A stretch of DNA of 64,000 bases from Dioscorea cayenensis subsp. rotundata (taxonomy: Eukaryota > Streptophyta > Magnoliopsida > Dioscoreales > Dioscoreaceae). The stretch covers positions 32,611,016 to 32,675,015 of the forward strand of contig NC_052475.1 of NCBI RefSeq assembly GCF_009730915.1, in the 5' to 3' direction. The notes under the pieces are model-generated. The model was given only the letters and a program-made list of their open reading frames with translations. It made no database searches and was not told the DNA's origin. Made by a program: the position numbers and the translations under genes. This document shows, in pieces, positions 24,201 through 35,868 of the stretch (positions within the stretch are counted from its first letter, which is position 1; every line of letters begins with the position of its first letter).

Positions 24201-24491
24201 TGTGTATCAAAAGAAATGAAGAAAGAAGGGTTGTTTTGAATGACTAAAGTTGAGGAAGAGCATCAGAATTGGAAGGCAAAGCTAATCAAAGAAAGTTAAA
24301 TCTCAGCCGTAGATGTAGTTAAGAATGGGGTCCACTTCTAAGTTGTAATCTCCACCGTTGTTTTCTCTATATAAGAATGTAACCTAATAGTGGAGGGAAC
24401 TATGATGGAATTAGTGGCTACTTTCTCCTTTTCTCTTCTCTTCTTTTCTAGGCCTTCCTCCGTTGGCTTGATTTCACAGGGTTTCTACACA
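24201..24491 (+). repeat. Ty3/gypsy LTR (second of two in tandem)
   Basis: The 291-bp unit starts TGTGTATCAAAAG and ends GTTTCTACACA. It is followed by a TGGTATCAGAG primer site at about 24497-24507 and then gag. Confidence 0.8.
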
Positions 24492-24519
24492 ACAGTGGTA
24501 TCAGAGATCGATCCTGGCC

Positions 24520-25190
24520 ATGGCTAACACCTCTAAGAAGCAGGATCTGAAAGATTTGGAGAGTTTGATGCGGGAAATTGATGAAAAGCATAGCAAGTCT
24601 ATTCAGGAAGTCAGAGAACAAAATCTCAAATCAATAGAAGAGGTTAAACAAGAAATTAGAGAACAAACTCTCAAATCCATGGAAGAGATTAAACTGATGA
24701 TTTATGGCATTGCTTTGCAGAATACTGAGGTACAATCTCATACTCAATCTCCAGTTATGGCTAGTAGTAGTGGAATTCTTGGAGCATGATGGAATTCATC
24801 TGTGTCTAGTCATTATTCCAAGATAGAATTTCCCCGTTTTGATGGTATTGGGTTGGTGGAATGGTTATTCAAAGTTGAACAGTTCTTTGAGATAGATCAT
24901 ACTCTTGAGCCAAACAAGGTGAAAATGGTTTCCATTCACTTGGAGGGCAAAGCTTTACACTGGTATAAAGCTTTCTTAAACATGAAAGATAGAGGGAAAG
25001 TGTATGTCTGGAAGGAATTTGTAGAAGCTTTGACTCACGTTTTGGTGAGCATGCTTTTGCTGGTCCTCTGACGGAGTTGAAGAAATCGACACAGGTGGGG
25101 TCATTGCAGCAATACATGGAGGAATTTGATGTGCTATATTGTAAGAGTGAATTGAATGAAAATCAGGCTATTTGCCATTTCCTTGGAGGA
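24520..25190 (+). pseudogene. Gypsy gag fragment
   Basis: The first frame (24520-24789) is a charged helical, coiled-coil-like N-terminus with SIQEVREQNLKSIEEVKQEI. After a stop, 24802-25071 carries the retrotransposon gag core: KIEFPRFDGIGLVEWLFKVE, then FHLEG-type IHLEGKALHWYKAF. The rest to 25190 is in another frame. It is a broken gag. Confidence 0.8.
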
Positions 25191-26370
25191 ATTTGATGTG
25201 CCATTTTCTTTTTCAAATCACAAAATTCAAGATTCTGAAAAAAGTAGACACATAAGACTACGACATATCCGAAATTCAGATTATTTCAAGTACTAATCAA
25301 ATTATAGCATTCATATGAATCTCCGATTATTTTTGTAGACTTATAATTCAGACATATCTCATTCAAACTTGCATATCTCTCAATATACAATTCTAAAATC
25401 AATAAATTTTACTGATAATCATACAACTTAATAAGAAACAACTTTTATAATTTTCACCTCACCTAATTCAATGTCCATGATCATCAAAAGTACCCACAGA
25501 TCTTCATACTCTGCATAGAAATACCATCCGAGATAGTTACACTAATACGGCTATATCTCACAAACTATAGACATATAAAATCTAAAATTTCACAGGTAGT
25601 TACGTAACACAAAAAATCTACAACTTTCATATAATTCTCTATATCTAATTCAGACTTTAGAATCATGAAAAAAAAAAATTGAAAACACTCCAAGGCCTGT
25701 AAAGAAATCTTGTTCGAGGCACTTGCATTTAAAATTCTGAAATTTGACAGTAAGATAAGCAAGATCACTATCTACAATTTTTATATTTTGATTTCCTCCA
25801 AAATATGTCTCTAGTTCTCCCAAATTAATTAGAGATCCCTGCTATACTACCAGAAAACTTCTCAATCTAATAATTATCCTTAAATAACCCAGATCTTTCA
25901 CATAAGAAGCATGGATGGAAAAATAAGAATTTAACTTCAACTCTCTAATAAAAATCACAAGATTTAAAGATCCATAATTAAGCTACAAAGAAACTCTAAC
26001 CCTAACTAGCATCAAAACCTAAACAATAAGAAATGAAGAACAAGAAAACAAAACCTTACCTCTGACGAGCCCTAAAAGGAGAAGTGATTTAGTGCACAAT
26101 CAGAGTGTGATGAGGAGATGGGAGAAGAGTTGGACAAGTTAGGGATAGGTCTCCCTTTTTTTTCTAACAAAAACAAGAACATGATGATCAAAGGCCCGGG
26201 GGTTATGAAGGAGAAGATGGGTTGTAAGTTACGGAATAGGACAGATCATAAACATTAGGAAAATATTAATGATAATATGAAGGGTTACTTTAAATTTAAA
26301 ATTCAAAATATCAAAATATAAATTAAAAAAATGCTTAATTCGGGGTGGGGTCCACATGTACAGGGTCAAC
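25190..26370. other. Unclassified inserted sequence, repeat-like
   Basis: No protein domain was found. On the minus strand the text resembles degenerate LTR-retrotransposon non-coding sequence (inference from style only). A stretch with CTTACCTCT near 26055-26070 could be a splice donor on the minus strand, but no exon could be supported. Confidence 0.3.
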
Positions 26371-26797
26371 AATCAGAGTTGTGTGATCACATCTTGGTCC
26401 AATTTCAGTTGTAACAAGGAAGAAAATCAAATGATCAATCTTCCATTCAGTTGTTAAATTTCTAGTTTAGTTGATGAATGATATTTGGGACATCCATGTA
26501 TAGTAAATGGAAATGAAAATCGCCAACGACAAAAAGGTCTATTGCTATCAGGGTCCCCACAAGAACTCTTTGCAAGTGGCGACAGATTGATTCGAGGATG
26601 AGAGCATATTTCTCGGAGTATAAGCAGTGGTTGTGCATATACTTGTCCCTACTCTCTTCGCTAAGGCTTGTACAAGTCTTGCCTTCCTTGACATGCTACT
26701 TGCTCATTTAAAACCCAAATGAGAATGAACCTTCGATAGTTTAGAAGCCTATTTGCCATATAATCCATTACTTTAAACAAATAGCAATTTTATCTGT
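26370..26797. repeat. Duplicated LecRLK 3' flank, paralogous to 39727-39960
   Basis: The match to 39727-39960 resumes here (GAGTTGTGTGATCACA, then TATAATCCATTACTTTAAAC). About 220 bp at 26520-26740 is extra. The flank ends at about 26797, where LecRLK kinase sequence is abruptly joined. Confidence 0.75.
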
Positions 26798-26905
26798 TTT
26801 GAATTGGGGTTTGATCAGGGGAGAGTACTGTTGGTTTACTAGGCTTGTGATTCTCACAAGGACAACAGGCTTGGATTTTTTTTTGGTGGAAGGTGATAGC
26901 TAGAG
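26798..26905 (+). pseudogene. LecRLK kinase fragment (fourth copy remnant)
   Basis: About 108 bp aligns with LecRLK copy 1 at 16615-16725. Shared motifs are GAATTGGGGTTTGATCAG and GGCTTGTGATT, coding for the stretch before the final kinase helices. It contains in-frame stops. On its left is LecRLK 3' flank DNA and on its right a LINE piece, so this is a recombination junction rather than a gene. Confidence 0.75.
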
Positions 26906-27560
26906 TGCTATGATGGTCAAGCTCCCTACCACTACGTGTGTTCTCTATCATGCTGACAGCGAATCAGTGAATCATCTCTTTTGTCATTGTCAGTTTGTGA
27001 AACCAGTTTGGAATATTTTCTTACAGCCTTTTGGGCTACCTGAGCCCCCTTATTCAATGGAGGATGTGTGGGCTCCTGGTGGTTCAAGCTTAGACCTGCT
27101 CAGCGTGTTCTAGGTGGCATCATTGTTACAGCTATTGTGTGGATTATTTAGCTTTCTAAGAATGACTACATTTTTAATGCTATCTCTTTGTCTTCACAGT
27201 CAGTTATTTTGAAAGTGGCACATGCATTGATCTCGTGGTTTTCTGCAGCCCTTGCCTCCCAGCCGGTGAAGTTTGAGGAGCACATATCTTCAATCCGTCA
27301 TAGTTTGGCATTCTTAGATCTTCATAAATATTCCACCGGTGAAGCAACTTCTGGTGATGGGGCATCTGATCAGGGTATAGGCTAGTTTCTGTGAGGGTTG
27401 TTGTTCATAGTTCATAGCCAACTGTCTTGGCTTTTGGGTTTGGTGGTTTCTTTTGTGCCCACATGGGTTTGTTTTGTATGATATTGACCTATCCGCTTAT
27501 TCTGGGAAATGTTGTATCTTTCTTTTTTTTAATGAATATGATCTATCCATATTTTTTAAA
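26906..27560 (+). mobile_element. 5'-truncated LINE fragment
   Basis: The frame 26910-27113 carries part of the zinc-binding domain of plant LINE reverse transcriptase (VNHLFCHCQFVKPVWNIFLQ). 27188-27385 continues the C-terminal tail. The 3' end is a T-rich stretch then AATGAATATGATCTATCC and an A-rich run near 27560. Only the last part of the element is present. Confidence 0.7.
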
Positions 27561-28513
27561 AAAAATTAATTATTAAAAATAGAATTAATGTACCCCCATA
27601 CCTACGTGTTTTTTTAACAATATTTAATTGTGAAGTGCTTGCCACCATTAGTAAAAAAATAAATAAAAATAAATAAAATAAAAGAAATAAAAAAATAAAA
27701 TTAATTGAGTGATAAAAATGAAATAGGAAAAAATCTTGATATACACACTGTCTTTTTTTTTTTTAATTAATTTGAATAGACCACATTTATTACAGAGACT
27801 CGGTCGTCGAAATGGATTAAAAATCATCATGATATACAACCATCACATAAATAAAATTGCATTTTTAATTGATAAATTCCCATAGGCATCATGTATTGCA
27901 TTATTGCATATATGTAATAAGTCCTTATAGACATGTATGTTGGTGCATACATCACCTTAAATATCATAGTGTGCAAATATAAATATTATAGGATACAATT
28001 GCAATTGCACTTATTTTGTGCTAATCAATCTGGAAAAAAAAAAAAAAGACAACTTAACCAAGAAAGAAGTAATTAGCAGATCAATTAAAAATTAAAAACA
28101 AAAGCAAGCTCCCATGATCCATTGGATCCTAAGAGTTTTTGAGGCTAAATTTGATGGAAGTTGCAAAGGAAACCATGAGAAACAAAAGATTCATCCCAGG
28201 ATTTGAATAACTGATTTGATGAACTACGTCAACAGACAACCAGGACAAAAGTTTTAATACATTGAAGAAAAACCATGAAATATGGACTTTAGTGTACTAA
28301 GAAAAAGCTACACGCAAACACGACTTTGAAATCCAAAGAAGACTTTTACCGTTTACCCAATCAGAGGCTAACTCCTGCCTGATAAGATTTGTCAACAAAA
28401 CATCGGTCTTTCAGTTTCGCCTACAAATGATCTTGCATGCTTCACCTACGCACATGCAGCTGGGGGGAGCGAGCGGCTGAAAGCGGGAATAAACATCAGC
28501 TTGAGAAATTAAG
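27560..28513. other. AT-rich region upstream of LecRLK copy 2
   Basis: No gene was seen. The last 150 bp before 28514 are less AT-rich and contain CTACAAATGATCTT, which is shared with the region just upstream of copy 3 (35810-35822). This suggests a conserved promoter or 5' UTR. Confidence 0.5.
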
Positions 28514-31020
28514 ATGATGCTATCTTCTTCTCACCTTCCTCCACTACTTCTCCAACTAGTGTTACTCAGCCAGATCATCCTGGTGATCCTAATCCATTTC
28601 CCAGAACAAACAAGAGCTCAATCATATAAAAACATAAGCTTGGGTACCACCCTCACCACCTCCGGCACCACCACCAGTTGGCTGTCCCCCTCCGGAGACT
28701 TCGCCTTCGGCTTCATTACCACACCGTCAAACACCACCACCACCACCACCAGCAGCAGTCTCTTTCTTTTGGCCATTTGGTTCGCCAAGACTGCAGACAA
28801 AGCCATAGTCTGGACTGCCAATGGCAACAACCCAGCCACTGCTGGTTCCAAACTCTACCTCAGCTCTAATGGTCAGCTTTTACTAACAGGCCCTGCTGGA
28901 GATACCATCTTCTCCTCAACCTCCGGCGGCTCCCATGCAGCCATGCTCGACACCGGAAACTTAGTTCTTGTTGACGCCAGCTCCGGCAGCACCATTTGGC
29001 AAAGCTTTGACTACCCAACTGACACAATCCTCCCCACACAAGTCCTGTCAGCCAACTCCCGTCTACGGTCACGTCTCGCAGCCACAAACTACTCAAAAAG
29101 GCCGGTTTACGCTTTACCAGGACAGCGGTAATTTCATACTCTCTCAGGTAGCAATTCCGACTGGTGACTTGTACAAGGCTTACTGGTCTAGTGATAAAAG
29201 CAGCAGATGGAGCTCAGCTCTTCTTCAACGGCACCACAGGCAATATCAATTTCTATTTTTGCCAATAAGACACTTGGCAACATTATCTCAGCCAACTTGG
29301 ACTCATCGTCCTTGTCAGAGTTCTATCAAAAGGCCACGTTGGATATTGATGGAGTCTTTCGATACTACATCAACCCAAAGAACAGTAGCAGTGGCAGTGG
29401 TTGGATAGAGAAGTGGAGTATCAGGAGCTTTGTTCCTACTGACGGCTGCATGAGGATGGTCACTGATGATTGCTGCGGAAGTGGTGTTTGTGGTTACAAT
29501 AGTTTCTGTCAAATGGATGCTGAGGATGAGTTAACAACTTGCAAGTGTCCTGATGGCTACTCACCCATTGACTCCGGCGACGAGTACAAAGGTTGCTCCC
29601 CGGACTTTGCCCTGCAGCGGTGTGATGTAGATGACTCGGCAAGGTTTCAGCTCACGGCGATGAGGAGCGTGGATTGGCCTAGAATTGACTATGAACACTA
29701 TAGTGATGTGAGTGAAGAGCAGTGCCGGGAGTATTGTTTGCAAGATTGCTTCTGTGCTGTGGCTATTTTCAGGGATCAAGGATGTTGGAAGAAGAGGCTG
29801 CCACTCGCTAATGGCAGGAGTACGGGTGTAGGACAGGGTACCATGGCCTTCATCAAAGTACCAAAGGATGGTGCAATTTCCAGAGATAATCAACCAGCTG
29901 AACAGAAAGATAACCCCAAGAAGGGGTGCTCAAAGGCTTTGATTGTTGCTGGTTCTTCGCTTCTGGGTGGCTCAGTGTTGATGAACGTGCTTCTTCTTGC
30001 TTACACTTTGATAATAGCCTTCTACTTCTCTGTCAAAAGGAAGGAGAAACAAGCTCAAACATATCTGGATGCTGTAGGGTTCAACCATCAATCTTTTTCT
30101 CACAGACAGCTCATTGAGGGCCACTAATAACTTCAGTGAAGAGCTTGGAAGAGGGTCTTTCGGTATAGTTTATAAAGGGGTGTTGAGAAGGGAAACTGCA
30201 AATATCAACGTAGCAGTTAAGAAACTGGACAGGCTGTCAAAAGATGCGGAGAAAGAATTCATGGCAGAAGTAAGATCAATTGGGCAGACACACCACAAAA
30301 ATTTGGTCAGATTGATTGGTTTCTGCAATGAAGGGGAAAAACAGGCTGTTAGTGTATGAGTTCATGAGCAATGGCTCACTGGCAAGCTTCCTCTTCGGCG
30401 AAACGAAGCCGGAGTGGAACAAGAGAGTGAAGATCATATTAGGTGTGGCCAGAGCACTGTTCTATCTGCATGAAGAATGCACTTCTTCCATTATTCACTG
30501 TGACATCAAAAAGCCAGAACATACTCTTGGATGACAACTTTGTTGCCAGGATATCAGATTTTTGGACTGGCAAAAGCTTCTGAGAGCGGATCAAACAAGA
30601 ACAAGCACCGGCATTCGAGGGACCAAAGGGTATGTGGCACCGGAGTGGTTCAAGAACATGCCGGTGACCACGAAGGTCGACGTTTATAGCTTCGGAGTGT
30701 TACTGCTGGAAATCATTTGCTGTAGAAAAAAACTTCAAACAAGAGTTGGCAAGTGATCATGAGGAAGGGAAGTCATTCTAGTTTACTGGGTTTATGATTG
30801 TTACAGAAATGGGAGGTTAGATCTTCTCTTGGTGGCAAGTGACAGAGAAGCCATGATTGACAGGAGAAGGTTGGAGAGGTTTGTGATGATTGCCATTTGG
30901 TGCATCCAAGAAGACCCATCACTAAGACCTTCAATGCAGAAGGTGACACTAATGCTTGAAGGCTCTGTTGCAGTTCCTGTGCCTCCTGATCCTTCTTCCT
31001 TCATGAGCTCAATCCAATAG
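28514..31020 (+). pseudogene. LecRLK copy 2 (G-type lectin S-receptor-like kinase), multiple frameshifts
   Basis: The layout of a membrane receptor kinase is complete: signal peptide (MMLSSSHLPPLLLQLVLL start), lectin domain (WSFANG-type [38 protein letters not shown]), EGF-like (GVCGYNSFCQMD), PAN-like ([13 protein letters not shown]), one transmembrane helix near 29935-30030, and a kinase ending at 31020 with VPPDPSSFMSSIQ. The frame breaks at about 29095 (extra A), 29200-29260, 30106 (extra G in the codons before ATNNFS), 30340 (extra A), 30514, 30560 (extra T before the DFG glycine), 30580 and 30735-30770. The first open frame therefore ends at 29131. Conserved amino acids on both sides of every break show that decay, or sequence error, is recent. 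Confidence 0.9.
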
Positions 31021-31530
31021 GAATCCATGCTAATTAAACCAATGAACAGTACCTGTAAGTTTATTTCCTATCTTTTAAGTGCTTTATGCAGTGTTAGTAC
31101 ATCCTACAAGCGTATTAATTATTCAAATATTTTTTTGTTTTTTTTGTTTTTTAAAATGGATAAACCACGAATTTATTTCTGAAACAGAAAACAGAGTATA
31201 AGAACTAGACACAAAAACAAACACAAAAATCCAAACACCAGAGATAAAAGACGGGATAGCAAAAGAAAAGAAGGGAGAAGCAAAGGATCATTCAAAAAAT
31301 GGATGAAAAGATTAAAATTAATATATTTTTTAAGATTAATTAATGCTGAGATTGGTATTAATATATTTTCTTTTGTTTACTCCAAAAATATGCATTATAA
31401 TTTTTATATTTTGATATAATATTCAATTTGGTCCCATGATGCATGGAACTACACTCATATTGTAATTCATCTATGAATTAATATTTTTTTAAGATTAATT
31501 AATGCTGAGATTGGTATTGAAAACCTATAT
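31021..31530. repeat. LINE 3'-end relic and a direct repeat pair
   Basis: 31136-31300 resembles the reverse complement of LINE 3' ends in this window (GGATAAACCACGAATTTAT). An AT-rich unit with TAAGATTAATTAATGCTGAG occurs twice, at about 31324-31359 and 31481-31518. Confidence 0.45.
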
Positions 31531-33120
31531 GGCCATTGACAAATTTTTTTATTTATTTATTTTTTTATTTATTATTTAATCTCATTTATAAGAAATTTGT
31601 ATTTGAAACATTCTTTTTCTTTTTCATATATCCATTCCTTACCACTCTTGCTTCCCATTATTTGTTTGTCTTTCTTTTTTTCTTTCTTCTTTATTTCTTG
31701 TATAAAAATAAAAAAATAAAATAAATCATCAATTTTTTTAAAAAATTGACTTACTTTTAATCAACGAGAAAATAAAAAAATTTTTAAAAAATTTTTTTTA
31801 AAAAAAATCATCAGAACATTCACGAAGTCAATCGCATTTGGTAGCGTCAAATCAAGAAAAATAAAAGAATTCTCATGAAGTTTTATATATATTTATTTCA
31901 AAAAAAGACTTTATATATTAGAGAAATACAAAACATTGGTATAGTCTAACAGCCTAACACTAAAGCACAAGAATCTCATGAAAAATCAAAAGTTCAAATC
32001 CCTATCTCACACAGTGAATAATTGATTATTCATTTTATAAAAAAATTATAAAAAATGGACCCATTCTCTAAAAATCTTGCCTAATAACAAGAGAGAAGGA
32101 CCAACAAGTCTCTTAGAATATTGCATGTGACCAATAAGGCTTTGAAAAAATCAAAGCTCTTTTAATACCCTCACCAAATTTTTTGTTCTTAGACCCTACA
32201 TTAATTATTTTTTTAATAAAAATAATTTTTTTCCTTGCCATTCATCTAATTCTTTCATTTTGTCCGTATCATTTCCCTCTCATTTCCTTATCTTGAATCT
32301 CTTTTTTAATGACCTTCAAGTCCTGCTGTTGAGTTTGGCTAAACTCGAAAAGCTAGATATTCACAATTACTTACTCTTTATGTAAATAACACTATTAACC
32401 AATGCACTACTTGAACAAACCGAAGATCATGAGCGCTCAGTTGAACAAAGACTACAAAATCGACGCCCTCATTAGCAATGAAAGATTTAGAACAGTCTTC
32501 AGATGCTCTTTCTAGACTTCCGGCGAAGCATTTGCAATGAAATACATTGATAAGAATTTTTTCAATAACCCTCTCAACTTTTTCCTTTTTGCCAAGAAGA
32601 GCAATCTAACTATTAAGAAAAAAATAGGAGTCTGTACAAATCTCAGTGAACAAATGGGAGCGGGAGCCCGTATATACATAAATACTAGGGATTACCCACA
32701 CAATAACTACTTACACTTCCAAAAAAATATCTCTCTCAACTTTGATTTAACCTCCCATGAGGGCTAAAAATCCACCGCTAGCAACCATTGAATTTTTACT
32801 GTCCAGATTCACTCCAACTACGAGGATGATGCTTTGATCCATCTTGTCCTCGACCTTTGCACCGTTTGCTCATGATCTCTTCGATCACATCGCCAATTAG
32901 AGTTCCCAAATTTTTTAAGAAAACAAAAAAACATGGCCTTCATAAAGTTTTTTGCAAAGTGACAAGTCATGAATAGCTATTTGAAACTATGCAAAATAAT
33001 TTACCCTAACGCCCCTTACTTTCCACCCAACACTGAAAAGCACAACACCATCAAATCCTTCCATGGGTGATACTTCAATTATGCAGTTTTTAATCTCTAA
33101 ACGGGAGGAAAAAGAAATTA
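31530..33120. other. AT-rich intergenic DNA, no gene
   Basis: No supported gene lies here. The short frame at 32537-32767 shows resemblance, at the DNA level, to a stretch near 17272-17420, so it is probably a shared low-copy repeat rather than a gene. Confidence 0.45.
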
Positions 33121-33500
33121 AGAAACCATTAGTGGTCTAATGGTCCGTTACTACAAAGTTGCGTGAGGAAACGAGGGTTTAAAACTTTTCTTCCACAGTA
33201 ATATTTTTCATGTTTTATACACCAGAGCACACTACTGTTTTTTGTGTTGCAGTATTGTGCTAATATACTATATATATATATTATAGGATACTGTATCATA
33301 TTGTTTATCCATTATTCATCAGGTCTCATATGGAAAGAGCCGTATTCTACACCCTCTAGGGTTACAAGATAGGGTGAATTTATCATTGTGGGGTTATGAT
33401 TCATGATATATGGGCGCACATGACAGTTCTAATTATCTCATATGTTAGCACGTCCCACATGGTAAATCTCTAAACAGGCATTAAATCACCATAACTGGTG
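33120..33500 (+). repeat. Dispersed repeat, possible tRNA-derived SINE
   Basis: The sequence TGGTCTAATGG fits a tRNA A-box and GGGTTTAAAAC is a degenerate B-box about 45 bp later. Downstream text partly resembles the repeats at 22230 and 34290 (CCCTCTAGGGTTA). The SINE identity is inferred. Confidence 0.35.
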
Positions 33501-33577
33501 CACTACTATATCTTACATGTCCCTTTAAAATACTCATTTGAGTGTCGTTTGTCACTGTTTATAAAAATAAAATAAAA

Positions 33578-33616
33578 TATAATATAATATAATATAATAT
33601 AATATAATATAATATT
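33578..33616. repeat. (ATAAT)n pentanucleotide microsatellite
   Basis: About eight copies of a 5-bp AT-only unit are present. Confidence 0.9.
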
Positions 33617-33704
33617 TATGGTTGTACCCTACAAAACGACGCGTAACCCTCATTACCAAATGTTTATACAAGGCTCGAGAAGGAACACGTTCTTCTCACT
33701 GTAG

Positions 33705-34880
33705 AATTTGGTAGCATTGGATCTCGAAACAAAGAAGTCTGACAAAAACACCAACTCAAACTAATAATAATAATAACTATTATTAAATAAATATAATAAA
33801 ATTGGCTACCAATCCATGAAAAAATTTATTTTTTTCTATTGCATCACCATTCCTTCCTATTCTCTCCTACTTCGTCTCTATCCATTCTATTAGCTCATTT
33901 TTATCTATTGTATTTTTTTTAATAAAAAATGAATAAACCACATTCATTAAAGAAAAACAAATACAACAAAAACACTAAACACAGATATCGAATAAGTCAT
34001 CCTCACCAGGAGTGGGGAAAAATACAGAACACAAACAAAAAGTAAATAAAAGTAACAAAGCCCACTGGAGGGAAAGAACCCCCCTATTGGTTCATTTTCA
34101 TCTATTGTTTTTTTTCTCTCTCTTGTTGATTTCTTAAATAAACCAAAAATTGAATAAACTATTAAAATTTAAAAAAGAAAACTTACATTGATCAATGAGA
34201 AGATAAAAATTTAAAATAAAAAAAAATTCTCAACATTATTATTCATCCAAATTTAAAAAAAAATAGCAAGAATTTATAAGCATGAGTCAACTATTGGATA
34301 TTCCAATAGTATGACACAATAGTACTAAAAAGAAGGATAATGGTTCAAATCTTTTCCCCCGACAGTATTGTTTCTGTATAGTTCATGCCATGCACACTTC
34401 CATGCACTGCACACTTGGAATCCAATATTGTTCATCAATTATGAGCTTGGATGTGGTCCTCTGTGTGAGAAAAAGCAGTTTCACCCCTCTAGGATTATAG
34501 AGTATGGGGATTTTCCTAAGAGGTCCGTATGTCATTATAACTGATGTCCCTCCATACATGTTTGTCTTTTTTTAACAATCACTTAAATTAGAGATGCTTT
34601 GCCATCTATTAGTCTAAAAAAATTATAAGCATGAAAATCTCCGGATGAGTGGCATTTGATAGCATTAAGCATAGAAAGCAAAGAAGCCTAACGGAGAAAA
34701 AAACCAATTCAAACTAAGAAAAAGAGATTATTCAAAACAAACACCCTAAGTAAAAGAGAAGCAAACAAATAACAAGATTGGCCACCAATCCATAAAAAAA
34801 ATTTAACTTTAATTTTTTCCATTTCCTATCTTACTCCATCTCCATTCCTTCTTATTCTCGCTTGTCTAATCTCCTTCTAC
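33705..34880. repeat. Direct repeat pair of unknown family, with LINE relic and SINE-like unit between
   Basis: 33705-33910 and 34650-34880 match each other (shared ACCAATCCAT, CATTCCTTCCTATTCTC-like text and CAACTCAAACTAA-like text). Between them, 33930-34085 looks like the minus-strand 3' end of a LINE (ATGAATAAACCACATTCATT). 34290-34570 is a copy of the possible SINE seen at 22230. Confidence 0.45.
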
Positions 34881-34899
34881 CTACCAAAAAGAATGTTGG

Positions 34900-35800
34900 T
34901 AAAAAATCTTACACTTTAATTACTTGAATAGCGGAACTCAAGATCTTTATTTCACATTGCACCCAGAAACAAGTCTTACTTCTATTCAGATATTACGCCA
35001 ATTCTACCCTTCTTTTGGAATCTGTATGTCCATGACCATAAAAAATGGTGATTCCATACTTTTATGATACGATAACGGTTATAGGGCCAAACTCCTGAAG
35101 ACCTTTGCCTTACTTGTTCAATGATTGCAACCTTTCATAGATAACGATCAAACAATTCTCACAAATGTTTGCAAATCGTGGAAGCTTTTTTTGCATGACA
35201 AACCACTTAGAAACTCCGCCTTTCCTATCCTCCATCCCAGATTGCTCTAGCAGTCAGGAAAACTTGAGAATTTGGAAATTGGGAAAAAAAGGGAACCTTT
35301 TTCTATTTGTTCCTTTTACAAATTTTTAATTGATAGTGGAATACGGAGTGTCTTACACCCTCAATACTGGAAAATTGAATCCCCAAACAAAATTTCTTTG
35401 TTCTGCTGGTTAGTAAATGAGGATAAAATCCTTACCCTATCCAACTTAGTCAGGAAATGGTGTAACATTCAAAATGCGACAAACAACTGCGTTATGTGCC
35501 ATAAAGAATGGGAAACAACAGACCACCTCCTTCTTAGATGTGAATTTGCTAAACAAATCCGGATGTACTTCACACAAATTATAAACTCACGCTCATTTTC
35601 TGAGGTTTGTACGACTTGGATTACATCCATTGATTCAAGACACCGAACCTTATGAGACCTGCTTCCAAGAAAATTCTGTTGGAATATCAGGCTCGAAAAT
35701 TTTTTGAATCTCTGACGATGTTGGGACAATACCTCGGACGTCGACCAGAGACTTTGACTTAAGCCATGCGGCAGAATAGTCAACAAACATGAGTTTTCCA
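34900..35800 (+). mobile_element. LINE fragment directly upstream of LecRLK copy 3
   Basis: The frame 35272-35655 (127 codons) contains the zinc-binding domain that ends plant LINE reverse transcriptase: FYKFLIDSG, then SPNKISLFCWLVNEDKILTL, then CVMCHKEWETTDHLLLRCEF. It lacks most of ORF2. The fragment ends within about 70 bp of the receptor kinase start codon and so may sit in its promoter. Confidence 0.75.
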
Positions 35801-35868
35801 TTTGTCTCTACAAATGATCTTCATCCACAGCAACAATTCAGGAAGAAGAAGTAGAAAGACAGTTCAGA

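Larger units (their letters stand above)
24201..25190 (+). mobile_element. Truncated Ty3/gypsy element
   Basis: An LTR, a primer site and the N-terminal part of gag are present, then the element ends at about 25190. No protease, reverse transcriptase or integrase follows. The repeat GGAGGAATTTGATGTG occurs at both 25120 and 25182, which suggests a deletion or template jump at the truncation. Confidence 0.75.

Noticed and set aside
32537..32767. 76-codon plus-strand frame
   Set aside because: No recognisable domain, AT-rich codons, and DNA-level resemblance to non-coding sequence near 17300; kept only as possible repeat.
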